The notes beneath the pieces were generated by a model. That model was not told the DNA's origin, made no database searches, and saw nothing but the letters and a program-made list of their open reading frames with translations. A DNA stretch of 64,000 nt, from assembly GCA_001898075.1 (NCBI GenBank), contig MKSD01000001.1, positions 734,108 to 798,107 on the forward strand. The letters are read 5' to 3'. How positions within the stretch are numbered: the stretch's first letter is position 1; every line of letters begins with the position of its first letter. Shown here one piece after another: positions 42,902 to 52,051 of this stretch. The translations under genes were made by a program, and so were the position numbers. This stretch comes from Alphaproteobacteria bacterium 40-19 (GTDB taxonomy: Bacteria > Pseudomonadota > Alphaproteobacteria > Holosporales > Holosporaceae).

Positions 42902-44563
42902 TCACCGTGTCAAAACAGGACGAGGATCTTTAGTGAACTGGTGGTACAAGCGTTGATCAGCAGGAGAAACACTCTCCACACCTTTAACCAACGATAATTT
43001 CAACAAAATCACCAGTTCACTAAGGTTGGTTTCATCACTGGTCTTTTTAAACAACTCTCCTAACACAGGAATCTCTGATAGCAAAGGGATGCCTTCTGTG
43101 TGTTTACGTACTCTTTCTTCCATTAACCCCCCGGTCACAATGACTGTGTTTTCCCGGGCTACAACCACTGAATCCATTTCTCGTACTTGAACCACAGGAA
43201 TCTCGGACTGCACACTGGACACAGCCCCTCCTTCCATAGCCAACGCCACTGCGGGATCTGCCACTTTACGCACTACACGAGAAATCATAGGATGTAAGGC
43301 CAAAATAATTTCTCCGGTTTCAAAATTTACTGACGGCTGCACATATAAAATGACTCCTACAGGAACGGTTTGGACGCGACTGGAAGAGCGTCGTATCATA
43401 GAGGGTCGTGAATAATTGCCAATGATATCGTCCATTTGTATTTCAAAGAAGATCTCATTACTGGCCACTTTTAAAATAGCAGCCTGATTATTCAAAACTG
43501 TCTGACGTAAATTGGCTAAAGTACGCACAGTGCCAAAACTTTCCATGAATTTTAAAAGGCCGTTTAAGTACTGACCATTGAGCCAAAAAGAAAAATTCCC
43601 CGGCGCCAGACCTCCCAAAGAAAGACCTCCTAGAGTTTGAGGTGCATTGGAAGGAATATCTCCGGACGTATTGTCTGTCTTGTTAAACGTGTTGCCTCCA
43701 AAAGGACTGAAAAAAGTATCCCACTTAATTCCACTTTCATATCCCTGAGCCAGGTCTACTTCCACGATTTTAGCCTCTATCAAGACCTGCGTCGTAGCCA
43801 GTTTTTGAAGATGGGAAAGATAAGAAGCTAAAATCTTATGCTGTTTTTCAGTTCCCCACACAGAAAGCAGTCCCGCATAGCGGTTTAACGAGTAAGAAGG
43901 CACCTTTTTTCCTGCAACCTCTTTCTCTTTTAAAATATATTTTAAATTTTTTTCTAACTCCTCCCAGAAATCAATGGTATTGGAACTCTTTAATTGCATA
44001 TTAGCCCCATTTTCTTGGGAATTTTGTCCTGATTTACCTGAAAGCCCCTGAGCCAAAATATCTGTCTTGACAGCTGTCTGTTTGTGCGCTTGGCGGGCTC
44101 CTAACAAAAACTGTACATTGTGAACTTTCATATAGATCACATCTTGGGTGATGTGGATGGTATCGTTTTCACAATAATACCTTAAATGACAGAGCCCACA
44201 TAGAGCCTTCAAAACCACGTGTAAAGGTTGCTTTTCTGCGTGATATAGAATAGATTTTTTCGAACTTAAAGGTTGATCAAAAACAATGCTGGCCCCGGAT
44301 TGGCGGGCAATTTCAAAAAAAACATCTTGAACCGGCATCGTACCCGACAAAGACAAAGAAATTTTTTTGTGACAAACGTCTGGCAGCGCTTCTTCTGGTA
44401 AACAAGCCCCCAGAGAAGATTTTTGCTCACCCCAAGAGGGAGGAGGCGCTGGAGAACTTAAAGCAGCAAAGTCTTCTCGGGTCTTGCGAATTTTTTGATC
44501 CTGGTAAGGACTTTTGCAGGAAGAGATCAAGATCAAAACAACCCAAAGGAATGGCTTATACAT
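42902..44563 (-). CDS. Secretin lipoprotein, MshL/PilQ-like
   Basis: Protein of 553 residues with a lipoprotein signal (VVLILISSC|KS). An STN-like domain (LSLSGTMPVQDVFFEIARQS) and N-domain (LNRYAGLLSVWGTEKQHKIL) precede the secretin domain: QVLIEAKIVEVDLAQGYESG, VPVGVILYVQPSVNF, EIPVVQVREMDSVVVARENT and VTGGLMEERVRKHTEGIPLL, then LSEIPVLGELFKKT. It forms an outer-membrane ring for a type IV pilus (MSHA-like) or type II secretion system. No other pilus or secretion gene is in this window. Terminates convergently with the surA-like gene. Confidence 0.87.
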   Translation of the reverse strand: MYKPFLWVVLILISSCKSPYQDQKIRKTREDFAALSSPAPPPSWGEQKSSLGACLPEEALPDVCHKKISLSLSGTMPVQDVFFEIARQSGASIVFDQPLSSKKSILYHAEKQPLHVVLKALCGLCHLRYYCENDTIHITQDVIYMKVHNVQFLLGARQAHKQTAVKTDILAQGLSGKSGQNSQENGANMQLKSSNTIDFWEELEKNLKYILKEKEVAGKKVPSYSLNRYAGLLSVWGTEKQHKILASYLSHLQKLATTQVLIEAKIVEVDLAQGYESGIKWDTFFSPFGGNTFNKTDNTSGDIPSNAPQTLGGLSLGGLAPGNFSFWLNGQYLNGLLKFMESFGTVRTLANLRQTVLNNQAAILKVASNEIFFEIQMDDIIGNYSRPSMIRRSSSRVQTVPVGVILYVQPSVNFETGEIILALHPMISRVVRKVADPAVALAMEGGAVSSVQSEIPVVQVREMDSVVVARENTVIVTGGLMEERVRKHTEGIPLLSEIPVLGELFKKTSDETNLSELVILLKLSLVKGVESVSPADQRLYHQFTKDPRPVLTR

Positions 44564-44656
44564 ATATTAATTTCTTTTTTCTTATTCTTAACGAAAAAAA
44601 AGAAAAAAGAAACTATACCTCCCCTAAATTGAAACATTTTTAACAAAAAAATAGCA

Positions 44657-46015
44657 TTATTTTAAAATTTTTTCATAATGCCAGGAAGTTTTTTCTTTGG
44701 TATCCGACACAATCACGTGGTTTTGCAATAAATAATCTCGGATCTGATCAGACAAATCGTAATCTTTAGCTTCCCGTGCCGCACGTCTTTTAGAAAGGTG
44801 CATTTCAATTTCTTCTTCAGACAGCACCTGCAAAAGACGTAAAGTCGGCACACTTCCTAATAAAAATTCGCAAGTTCTTTTCAAAGAAGGAATTTCTTTT
44901 TCTTGCTTCTGGAAAGATTCAGATCTCAGAGCATTGGCCCATTGATAAAGGCGCCCTAGGGCCAGAGGAGTATTTAAATCATCTTTTAAAAAAGTCATCA
45001 CTTCCGGGTCAACGTCTCCTTGCGCTGGAATCTGTGAGAAAGGTTCTAAAACACTGGCTACTTCTTTGACGCAAACTTCTGTTTGCTGTAATAAAGTATC
45101 AGTCCAATCCAAAGTCTGTCGGTAATGGGTAGACAATAAAGCCCAACGAATGACACAGGCGGGAAATAAAGTTAACGCATCATAAAGAGTCACCACATTG
45201 CCTAAAGATTTAGACATTTTTTGTCCATTAATAACCAGCATCCCGTTATGCACCCAGTAACGCACAAACTCTTGGACTCCTAAAGCGGTACAATTTTGAG
45301 CCCTTTCATTTTCATGATGGGGAAACAATAAATCCATCCCGCCCGCATGAATATCGAAAACGTCTCCCAGATATTTTTGACTCATAGCAGAGCACTCAAT
45401 ATGCCAACCTGGTCTTCCTGGACCAAAGGGTGATGGCCAGACCTCTTGCCCTTCTTGGCCTGGCTTCCATAATACAAAATCATAAGGAGACCTCTTGTAA
45501 GGAGCCACTTCTACTCGGGCACCTGCCATCATTTGATCTAAAGAAACACCTGAAAGCTGCCCGTAGTCGGAGTATTTGGAGACCTCAAACAATACATGTC
45601 CCTGAGCCTGATAGGCAAAACCTTTATCTAAAAGAATCTGGATGATGTGAATCATGTCAGGAATATGCTCTGTAGCAAAAGGTTCATGATCTGGGCTTAA
45701 AACACCTAAGACTTGGATATCTTGATGAAAACGATCGATCATTTCTTGAGTCAGTTGCAAAGCACTGATTCCCCTTTGCGAGCTCACCCGGGTAATCTTA
45801 TCATCTAAATCTGTAAGGTTACGGACATAAGTCACCGCAGGAAACATTTCTTTTAATAAACGGTATAAAACATCACACACCACAGCAGCTCGGGCGTTGC
45901 CCAGATGGATAAGACCATACACAGTCGGACCGCACGCATACAACTTTACATGTTGGGGATCTAGGGGAATAAATTCTTGTTTTTCTGAGCCCTGACGTAA
46001 AAACAAAGCATTCAT
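44657..46015 (-). CDS. cysS: Cysteinyl-tRNA synthetase
   Basis: Class I synthetase of 452 residues. KLYACGPTVYGLIHLGNARA (zinc Cys and HIGH-like HLGN), GRPGWHIECSAMS, DIHAGGMDLLFPHHENE (zinc ligands) and the KMSKS loop NGQKMSKSLGNVVTLYDAL are all intact, followed by the anticodon-binding DALR-type helical domain (RRAAREAKDYDLSDQIRDYL). Two starts are possible: 46015 (MNALFLRQG, chosen, with a GATGGA site) and 46027. Normal length. Divergent from hemW. Confidence 0.95.
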   Translation of the reverse strand: MNALFLRQGSEKQEFIPLDPQHVKLYACGPTVYGLIHLGNARAAVVCDVLYRLLKEMFPAVTYVRNLTDLDDKITRVSSQRGISALQLTQEMIDRFHQDIQVLGVLSPDHEPFATEHIPDMIHIIQILLDKGFAYQAQGHVLFEVSKYSDYGQLSGVSLDQMMAGARVEVAPYKRSPYDFVLWKPGQEGQEVWPSPFGPGRPGWHIECSAMSQKYLGDVFDIHAGGMDLLFPHHENERAQNCTALGVQEFVRYWVHNGMLVINGQKMSKSLGNVVTLYDALTLFPACVIRWALLSTHYRQTLDWTDTLLQQTEVCVKEVASVLEPFSQIPAQGDVDPEVMTFLKDDLNTPLALGRLYQWANALRSESFQKQEKEIPSLKRTCEFLLGSVPTLRLLQVLSEEEIEMHLSKRRAAREAKDYDLSDQIRDYLLQNHVIVSDTKEKTSWHYEKILK

Positions 46016-46100
46016 CAAAAATTCCATCTCTTTTGATCTATTGTAGCCAAAGCGTCCGCTAATGTATATTCATAGTCTACCCCTCTCACATCAGCCCTTT

Positions 46101-47303
46101 ATGACTCCTCTTGCTCTTTATATTCACTGGCCTTTTTGCCTATCTATTTGTCCTTATTGTGATTTCAACAGATATTTAGCAACTTCAGGAAACTGGACCG
46201 TTCAAGGGGCTCTGCAGGCCTATCTTAAAGAGCTAGACACTTGGTTAGAAATTTTAGGGACACGTTCTTTAATTTCTATTTTTATAGGAGGTGGCACTCC
46301 TTCACTGATGGATCCCGTCTTATTAAAAGAACTGTTAAAAGGAATATCAGAACGGTTTTCTTGTTCCTTGGACTCTATAGAAGTGACTATGGAAGCCAAC
46401 CCTTCTTCTGCCGAAGGAAAAAAATTGAACACTTTTCGCCAAGCAGGAATCAATCGTCTTTCCATTGGGGTTCAATCTTTTGATGATCAAATTCTTTCTT
46501 TTTTAGGACGTAAACACTGTGCCCAAGAAGCCATCGATGTCATTAAAATGGCTAAGACCATTTTTCCTGAAATTTCTTTTGATTTAATTTACGGCCATAA
46601 ACACCATAATATAGATTCTTGGAAAACAGAATTAAACCAAGCCTTAGCCTTAGCGGGTCATCACGTGTCGTTGTATCAATTAACGATAGAACCTCAAACT
46701 CCTTTTTTTCATCTGCACAAACAGGGCAAAACCTTGCTTTTAACAGAAGATGCTATGGCAGATCTTTACCTGTTAACTGATGAAATTTTAAAAGCGCAGG
46801 GTTGGCAGTCTTATGAGATCTCTAATTACACTTACTCTCAAAAGCCTTGCCGTCACAATATGGCTTACTGGCAGTATGAAGATTACTTAGGTTTGGGCCC
46901 AGGAGCACACAGTCGTTTATGTTTTTTTGCCGAAGGTCAATTAGGCCGTTACGCCATTGCCAATGAAAAACATCCCGAGTCTTGGATGCAAGAAGTTAAC
47001 CTGAAGGGAAAAGGCATCCAAGAGATAGAACGCATAGAGCCAGAACAACAAGCGCAAGAAAAATTATTAATGGGATTGCGATTAGAAAAAGGCTTAGGCT
47101 TACATAGGTTAAAGCAAGACGAATCAGTAATCCCAAAATACACTTTATCAAGCCTTTTTTTAGAAAAAGTCTGCCATTTGAAAGAATCCTCTTTAATAGA
47201 GCCTCTGGCAGATGACTTGGTTTTGTCATTAGAAGGAAAATTAAGGTTAGATACGATTCTACGGTACTTGTTTAAAGATTCCATTTTAGAAGACTCAAAA
47301 TAA
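46101..47303 (+). CDS. hemW: Radical-SAM heme chaperone HemW (HemN-like)
   Basis: About 401 residues. LALYIHWPFCLSICPYCDFN carries the CxxxCxxC 4Fe-4S motif; FIGGGTPSLM, SIEVTMEANPSS and INRLSIGVQSFDDQIL are the SAM and substrate-barrel landmarks of the HemN/HemW family, and YLGLGPGAHSRL is also typical. The fourth Cys of true HemN (CxxxCxxCxC) is replaced by Phe, so HemW, which delivers heme, is preferred to coproporphyrinogen oxidase. ATG 46101 was chosen by family alignment; ATG 46062 would add 13 residues. No clear ribosome-binding site for either. Confidence 0.88.
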   Translation: MTPLALYIHWPFCLSICPYCDFNRYLATSGNWTVQGALQAYLKELDTWLEILGTRSLISIFIGGGTPSLMDPVLLKELLKGISERFSCSLDSIEVTMEANPSSAEGKKLNTFRQAGINRLSIGVQSFDDQILSFLGRKHCAQEAIDVIKMAKTIFPEISFDLIYGHKHHNIDSWKTELNQALALAGHHVSLYQLTIEPQTPFFHLHKQGKTLLLTEDAMADLYLLTDEILKAQGWQSYEISNYTYSQKPCRHNMAYWQYEDYLGLGPGAHSRLCFFAEGQLGRYAIANEKHPESWMQEVNLKGKGIQEIERIEPEQQAQEKLLMGLRLEKGLGLHRLKQDESVIPKYTLSSLFLEKVCHLKESSLIEPLADDLVLSLEGKLRLDTILRYLFKDSILEDSK

Positions 47304-47363
47304 ATAAAAAAAAAACTTTTTTTATTTAGAATATCACTATGAATTATTTTATAGGATAAAAAA

Positions 47364-47744
47364 ATGAAAAAACTTTATTTAGCTTTAATGGGTCTTTTGT
47401 TGTCTTCCGATTTCATCTCTGATGTACACGCTCGCGGCGGAAGAAACAGAGGAAGAAAACCAACTGCCGGTTCAGAAAACAAAGATCAAGATAAATCAGT
47501 TGAGCTGTTAGCAAATACTCTAAAAGAGTTTATTAACTCTAAAGAAGGAAAAGAACACTTGGTCAAATATATACAAAATTATCCAAACTCTTTATTAAAA
47601 GTGATTACTGAAGAAGCCTCCAAAACAAATGACGACAAACTAAAAGAACTTGTTCGTAATTTAGAAAAAGAAGGAGTATCTAAAGATGTTGAAGCTACTT
47701 CTCCATCAACAACACCTACCAACCCTTCTACTGCACCTGCTTAA
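47364..47744 (+). CDS. Small secreted hypothetical protein
   Basis: Protein of 126 residues. Signal peptide MKKLYLALMGLLLSSDFISD followed by VHA|RG, then a basic segment (RGGRNRGRKPT), a helical charged middle (LLANTLKEFINSKEGKEHLV; LKELVRNLEKEGVSKD), and a Ser/Thr/Pro-rich tail (SPSTTPTNPSTAPA). No family recognised. Own bidirectional terminator shared with parA. One of several exported small proteins in this window. Confidence 0.65.
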   Translation: MKKLYLALMGLLLSSDFISDVHARGGRNRGRKPTAGSENKDQDKSVELLANTLKEFINSKEGKEHLVKYIQNYPNSLLKVITEEASKTNDDKLKELVRNLEKEGVSKDVEATSPSTTPTNPSTAPA

Positions 47745-47757
47745 AACAATCTCCTTT

Positions 47758-47786
47758 AAAAGCCTTCTTTTAAAAAGAAGGCTTTT
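47758..47786. terminator. Bidirectional Rho-independent terminator
   Basis: AAAAGCCTTCTTTT and AAAAGAAGGCTTTT form a near-perfect stem between the stop codons of the secreted gene (+) and parA (-). Flanking A and T runs make it functional in both directions. Confidence 0.9.
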
Positions 47787-48553
47787 CAGGACCAAAGAAA
47801 ATCTTTTAAAAGATGTTTTGTAAATTCTAAGTACTGCAACGAAACGGTACTTTTGCGATCATAAAAAATAACAGGTTTCCCAAACGAAGACGCTTCTGCT
47901 GTTTTAATGCTTCTAGGGATAATGACAGGAAACACTTTTTTCCCCAATATTTTAGTCACATCTGCCACAACCTGTTGATTTAAGAGACAGCGCTTATCGT
48001 ACATCGTTAACAAAATTCCCGCAATTGACAAAAGAGAATTAAAATTTTCTTGAACTTTTTTTACGGTTGAAAGTAGACGACTGAGTCCTTCCAAAGCATA
48101 AAATTCACATTGAACAGGAACAATCAAGTGTGTAGAAGCAACCAAAGCATTCAAAGTCAACAAACCCAGCGAGGGAGGACAATCGATAATAATATAATTA
48201 TAATCCTCTTTAACCCTGGATAGAACTTGCTTCAGCTTTTTTTCTCTTTCAAACAAAGGAACCATCTCAATTTCTGCACCAGCCAATTGATTATTCGAAC
48301 CAATAATATCTAAAAAAGGAAGAAAAGTTGAATTAATACTTTTTTCTAAAGGAACAACTTCCAAGATGCTATCATAAATCGTGTATTCCGTCATATAAAT
48401 CCCTATACCAGTCGTAGCATTTCCTTGAGGATCTAAATCTATCAATAAAACTTTTTTTTCTACAGCAGCCAGAGAGCTTGCAAGATTCACGGCAGTAGTC
48501 GTCTTACCAACTCCTCCTTTTTGATTAATAATGGAAATAATCTGAGCAGACAT
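47786..48553 (-). CDS. parA: Chromosome-partitioning ATPase ParA (Soj)
   Basis: Protein of 255 residues. Deviant Walker A IINQKGGVGKTTTAVNLASS at residue ~7, the LLIDLDPQGNATTGIGI segment and Walker B YNYIIIDCPPSLGLLTLNAL are intact; VPVQCEFYALEGLSRLLST is typical of chromosomal Soj/ParA. It drives origin segregation with ParB. parB is 8.1 kb away on the same strand, so the usual parAB operon is split. The gene starts 3 bases past the stop of the upstream O-antigen-ligase-like gene, within whose 3' end lies a parS site. Confidence 0.95.
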   Translation of the reverse strand: MSAQIISIINQKGGVGKTTTAVNLASSLAAVEKKVLLIDLDPQGNATTGIGIYMTEYTIYDSILEVVPLEKSINSTFLPFLDIIGSNNQLAGAEIEMVPLFEREKKLKQVLSRVKEDYNYIIIDCPPSLGLLTLNALVASTHLIVPVQCEFYALEGLSRLLSTVKKVQENFNSLLSIAGILLTMYDKRCLLNQQVVADVTKILGKKVFPVIIPRSIKTAEASSFGKPVIFYDRKSTVSLQYLEFTKHLLKDFLWS

Positions 48554-48556
48554 TTC

Positions 48557-49924
48557 TTAACTTTTTTGTTCCACGTGGAACATTTTAGCATAAGGCATGA
48601 AACGATTCCAGAGAAAAAGACTTCCGAACCATGCCCAAAGCCATTTGTCATAAAAAATTCCAAAATAAAAAGAACTACCCGCTAAAAAATAACCCAGTAA
48701 AGCAAAGTTTACTTGCACGTCAACTTTTTCCCGATCCCGATAAACATCTATGATACATAGGGTTAAAACACAAAGAAACAAAAACACTCCTATCGCCCCA
48801 AAAGAAACCTTTACTTCTAAGAGAAAATTATGCGCATGCATAGGAACCACACAGATATCTTCCACTTTAGAAAAAACAAGATTTCTATAAGAAACAGGTT
48901 CCCGAAAAATGTTTAAAAAAGTTTCATTCCCAATGCCCCAAAGAAAATTTTTATGACTCAATTCTTCCACTGTATTCCATATAAAAATCCGATCATAAAA
49001 TTCACAATATGCCAAAGAAAGAGTTTTAATGCAAGGAATATTTAAAACATCATGAACATGCCATAAAGAGGCTATTCCTAAAAACCACAAAACCCCTCCT
49101 GTTAAAAAAATAAGTACTTTGGGATAACACTTCAATCCAAAGAAAAAAATCAGTGAGATGCTTTGGGCCAAAAAAAGAGAGCGCGCCGAAACCAAATACC
49201 CTACACCTAATAAAATACTGAATATCATGAAAAAAAATATTTTTCCTCTTTCCCACAAAAACGGAAGAGTACAGATCCATAAAGACCCTATTAAAAAAAT
49301 AGCATTTTTAATCATCACTCCATTATAAGAAGGTGAAAGATGAGAAAAACTACCAAAAAGATATCCATTAAACAAAAAAGAATTTGTTGGTAAAACCAAG
49401 ATCAAAAATAGCCCCAAAAGAAGACCCATACCTAGAACAATATAGTTAAAATGAATTGACAATATTTTTTTAAAGTCTTTTAAAAAACCATAACACAAAC
49501 TCAAAGTGATCATCTCATAAACAAAAGGAAGCAATTTTGTTAAACAAATTGTGAAAGGATTTACCAAAAAAATCCGCTCGTAGCAAATTCTTAAAAAAAC
49601 ATATCCCCCCATTAGTAAAAAAAAAATTCTTTTGGAAGAAGGAACAGTTTTAAGTATCCAAAAAACCCATCCTAAACATGCACTCCAAGTTAACCAAGCG
49701 GCTAAGGTATCAGATGTCACTAAAAAAATACAAAGATTTAGTAAAAGAGTTCCTAAAAAATAACTAAGTGTTGTTAAATTAATTAAATTTTTTCCATTGT
49801 AGTTCACGCCTACTAGACACAAGAAACTCCCGATGGCTAAAGAATTGTTAATAAAAAGAGCTAAAAAGCTAAAAACAAGCCCTCCTCCATAAAAAAATCT
49901 GTTTATAAAAATACTTTTTTTCAC
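48557..49924 (-). CDS. O-antigen ligase / polymerase-like membrane protein
   Basis: Protein of 455 residues with about 11-12 membrane helices. The large loop has YDRIFIWNTVEELSHKNFLW and then MHAHNFLLEVKVSFGAIGVF near residue 370, corresponding to the Wzy_C/WaaL signature (R...W......I...H.HN..L...G..G). It would join or polymerise a glycan on a lipid carrier at the periplasmic face. The C-terminal residues MFHVEQKS are dictated by the parS site embedded in the gene. Start is GTG 49924 without a strong ribosome-binding site. Confidence 0.75.
   Translation of the reverse strand: MKKSIFINRFFYGGGLVFSFLALFINNSLAIGSFLCLVGVNYNGKNLINLTTLSYFLGTLLLNLCIFLVTSDTLAAWLTWSACLGWVFWILKTVPSSKRIFFLLMGGYVFLRICYERIFLVNPFTICLTKLLPFVYEMITLSLCYGFLKDFKKILSIHFNYIVLGMGLLLGLFLILVLPTNSFLFNGYLFGSFSHLSPSYNGVMIKNAIFLIGSLWICTLPFLWERGKIFFFMIFSILLGVGYLVSARSLFLAQSISLIFFFGLKCYPKVLIFLTGGVLWFLGIASLWHVHDVLNIPCIKTLSLAYCEFYDRIFIWNTVEELSHKNFLWGIGNETFLNIFREPVSYRNLVFSKVEDICVVPMHAHNFLLEVKVSFGAIGVFLFLCVLTLCIIDVYRDREKVDVQVNFALLGYFLAGSSFYFGIFYDKWLWAWFGSLFLWNRFMPYAKMFHVEQKS
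48567..48582. promoter_or_regulatory. parS centromere site
   Basis: TGTTCCACGTGGAACA is a perfect 16-bp palindrome and matches the conserved chromosomal parS recognised by ParB (TGTTNCACGTGNAACA). It lies inside the last codons of the O-antigen-ligase-like gene, where it encodes MFHVEQ, and 14 bases before the parA start. No second copy was seen in the window. Confidence 0.93.
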
Positions 49925-50012
49925 AAAAACGAGAAAAAATGGCTAACTAAGAATCTTAGCGTTTTTTAAAAACAAAAACAATATAATGAACATAAAATAA
50001 CGTCAAAAAACA

Positions 50013-50348
50013 ATGAAAAAATTTTTATTTTTAATATTACCTATGGTTTCTTATGCTAAAGTACCAGAATGTTTTAACACCACCTTACAAGATTCTAAAT
50101 CGCCTCTTACACAAAAACTTCTAGAAAATGTACTTGCAGTCAACAAAGAAGACATTTCCCGCCTGTCACCAGGATTATTTCTGAACAAGTCATTAAACAC
50201 TGCTGAGGCAGTAAAAAAACAATTAGAAGAAAATCTTATAGAAAAAGGTGCTCTTACAGATACAGCCCACTCAGCGGTAAAAGATATTTCCAAGATTGAT
50301 AAAAAAGCGCCTTTCTTTGCTTTAGGAAGCTCAAATTTATTTGATTAA
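50013..50348 (+). CDS. Small secreted hypothetical protein
   Basis: Protein of 111 residues with leader MKKFLFLILPMVSYA|KV, then a soluble helical part (PLTQKLLENVLAVNKEDISR, TAEAVKKQLEENLIEKGALT). One Cys just after the leader (PECFNTT). No recognisable domain. The stop codon overlaps the stop of convergent hscA by four bases. Upstream 88 bases are AT-rich with no clear Shine-Dalgarno sequence. Confidence 0.6.
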   Translation: MKKFLFLILPMVSYAKVPECFNTTLQDSKSPLTQKLLENVLAVNKEDISRLSPGLFLNKSLNTAEAVKKQLEENLIEKGALTDTAHSAVKDISKIDKKAPFFALGSSNLFD

Positions 50349-52051
50349 TCAGATTTTGATAAAAGAGCCGTTAAATATTTTTCAACCCATGGCAGCACAC
50401 AATCTGAAAAGTGCTGCCAGCTTTGATCCAGTTCTTGAAAAGAAAGGCCTTCCTGTTGATCCAAAAAATCCTTCATATTTTGGCACAATATTTCGACCTC
50501 TTTTCTTTCTTGACAGAGAAATATTTCAGGTGTTGTCCTTAAAAAGCGCTGCAGTTCATCCAACATATCTTGGACCTGTTGAATTTTTTGAAGTTGTAGA
50601 CGAGCAATCACTTCTTGTCCATCCGATTCTTGATACGCCTTTACCCGCTCTTGCACTTCTCCTGCAGTTAAATCTTTGTGGCTAGATACTTTTAAATTGT
50701 ACTTAACTGTTTCTTCGTGGCCTTTCTGAAAAGCCTGCACTGTTAAAAGACCATTCACATCCAAGGTAAAATCAATCTGAATATGAACTTGACCTTTAGG
50801 CAAAGGTGTTATGCCAGAAAGTTCAAATTCTCCTAGGCAACGACACTGCTGGGCAAATTCATTTTCCCCTTGAACGACCCGAATTTTCATCTTAGTCTGT
50901 CCATGCTCGGCAGTGGTAAAAGTAACAGATCCTTTGCTGGGTAAAGGAGCATTGCGAGGTATAATTCTTTCCACTACTCCTCCCCAAGTCTCGACACCTA
51001 AAGATAAAGGCACTGCATCCAATAATAAATAAGACAGTTGATGCGTTAATTGATAAGCTTGGATTCCGGCCCCTAACGCCACCACATGTTCGGGATAATG
51101 ACTTTGATAAATAGGACAGCAAAGGCTTTTCTGCAATGTCTGGAACACATAAGGCATTTTTGTACTGCCCCCTACCAAAATCAACCCTTTTAAATCGGCA
51201 AAAGATTGACCTATGCTCTTAAGAGTCTCGCTACAAATTTCCAACGTCTTTTCAATCCAGGGCAAAACCGTCTCTTCAATTTTTTTAACGGTTAAACTTG
51301 GTTTTTGTATTTCTAAAAATGTTTCTTTAAGATTGCGCCCTTCATTTTGCCATTTTTGTTTTTCTAAGAATGAAAGCTGATCCCAATCGCCTGTAAATAA
51401 GTGTCGCGCTAAGGCATGATCAATATCATCTCCTCCTAAAAAATTATCTCCTCCTGTTCCCAAAACTTGAAAAACTCCGTCAATCATATTCAGAACAGAA
51501 AAATCAAAGGTGCCTCCTCCCCAATCATACACACCGTAGACCCCTTCTACTTTTTCACAAAGTCCATAGGACAAAGCAGCAGCTGTAGGCTCTGCCAACA
51601 ACCTAAGCACACGCCATCCCGCTTGCTGGGCAGCTGTTTGAACTGCAGTTCTTTGGATATCATCAAAATAAGCAGGAACTGTGATCACGGCTTGATCGAT
51701 TTGTTGACCCAAATGCTTTTGCACATAATCTTTTAAATAACCAAACACCAACGAGGCCCAAAAAACAGCTTCCTTCCCTGTTGGATAAATCTCTTGATAA
51801 GGATCTTTAGCCAACCATCTTTTGATAGAGTCAATCTTTGTAAGGCTGAAGGGATCTACCTCTTGCCCAACCTGTAAAGTCTTGTAATCCACCACGCAAG
51901 GAATAAGTCCTTTGTGAACTGTCTGGCCTAAAATTATTGTTTCTTTGCCATCATGATAACTAACCGCACAATGGGTGGTACCAAAATCAAGACCCACAGC
52001 GTTTTGTTCCCTGAACGTCTCTTCTTCAAAAGGTTTTTGAATCTGGATCAT
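50345..52051 (-). CDS. hscA: Fe-S cluster assembly chaperone HscA (Hsp70)
   Basis: Protein of 568 residues, short for Hsp70, as expected for HscA with a trimmed lid. ATPase domain: GLDFGTTHCAVSY, VITVPAYFDDIQRTAVQTAA, GVYDWGGGTFDFSVL and GLILVGGSTKMPYVF; substrate domain: RNAPLPSKGSVTFTT. It acts with HscB to transfer Fe-S clusters from the IscU scaffold. The ATG overlaps the hscB stop (ATGA). iscS, iscU and fdx are not in this window, so the isc cluster is divided. Confidence 0.93.
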   Translation of the reverse strand: MIQIQKPFEEETFREQNAVGLDFGTTHCAVSYHDGKETIILGQTVHKGLIPCVVDYKTLQVGQEVDPFSLTKIDSIKRWLAKDPYQEIYPTGKEAVFWASLVFGYLKDYVQKHLGQQIDQAVITVPAYFDDIQRTAVQTAAQQAGWRVLRLLAEPTAAALSYGLCEKVEGVYGVYDWGGGTFDFSVLNMIDGVFQVLGTGGDNFLGGDDIDHALARHLFTGDWDQLSFLEKQKWQNEGRNLKETFLEIQKPSLTVKKIEETVLPWIEKTLEICSETLKSIGQSFADLKGLILVGGSTKMPYVFQTLQKSLCCPIYQSHYPEHVVALGAGIQAYQLTHQLSYLLLDAVPLSLGVETWGGVVERIIPRNAPLPSKGSVTFTTAEHGQTKMKIRVVQGENEFAQQCRCLGEFELSGITPLPKGQVHIQIDFTLDVNGLLTVQAFQKGHEETVKYNLKVSSHKDLTAGEVQERVKAYQESDGQEVIARLQLQKIQQVQDMLDELQRFLRTTPEIFLCQERKEVEILCQNMKDFLDQQEGLSFQELDQSWQHFSDCVLPWVEKYLTALLSKSD

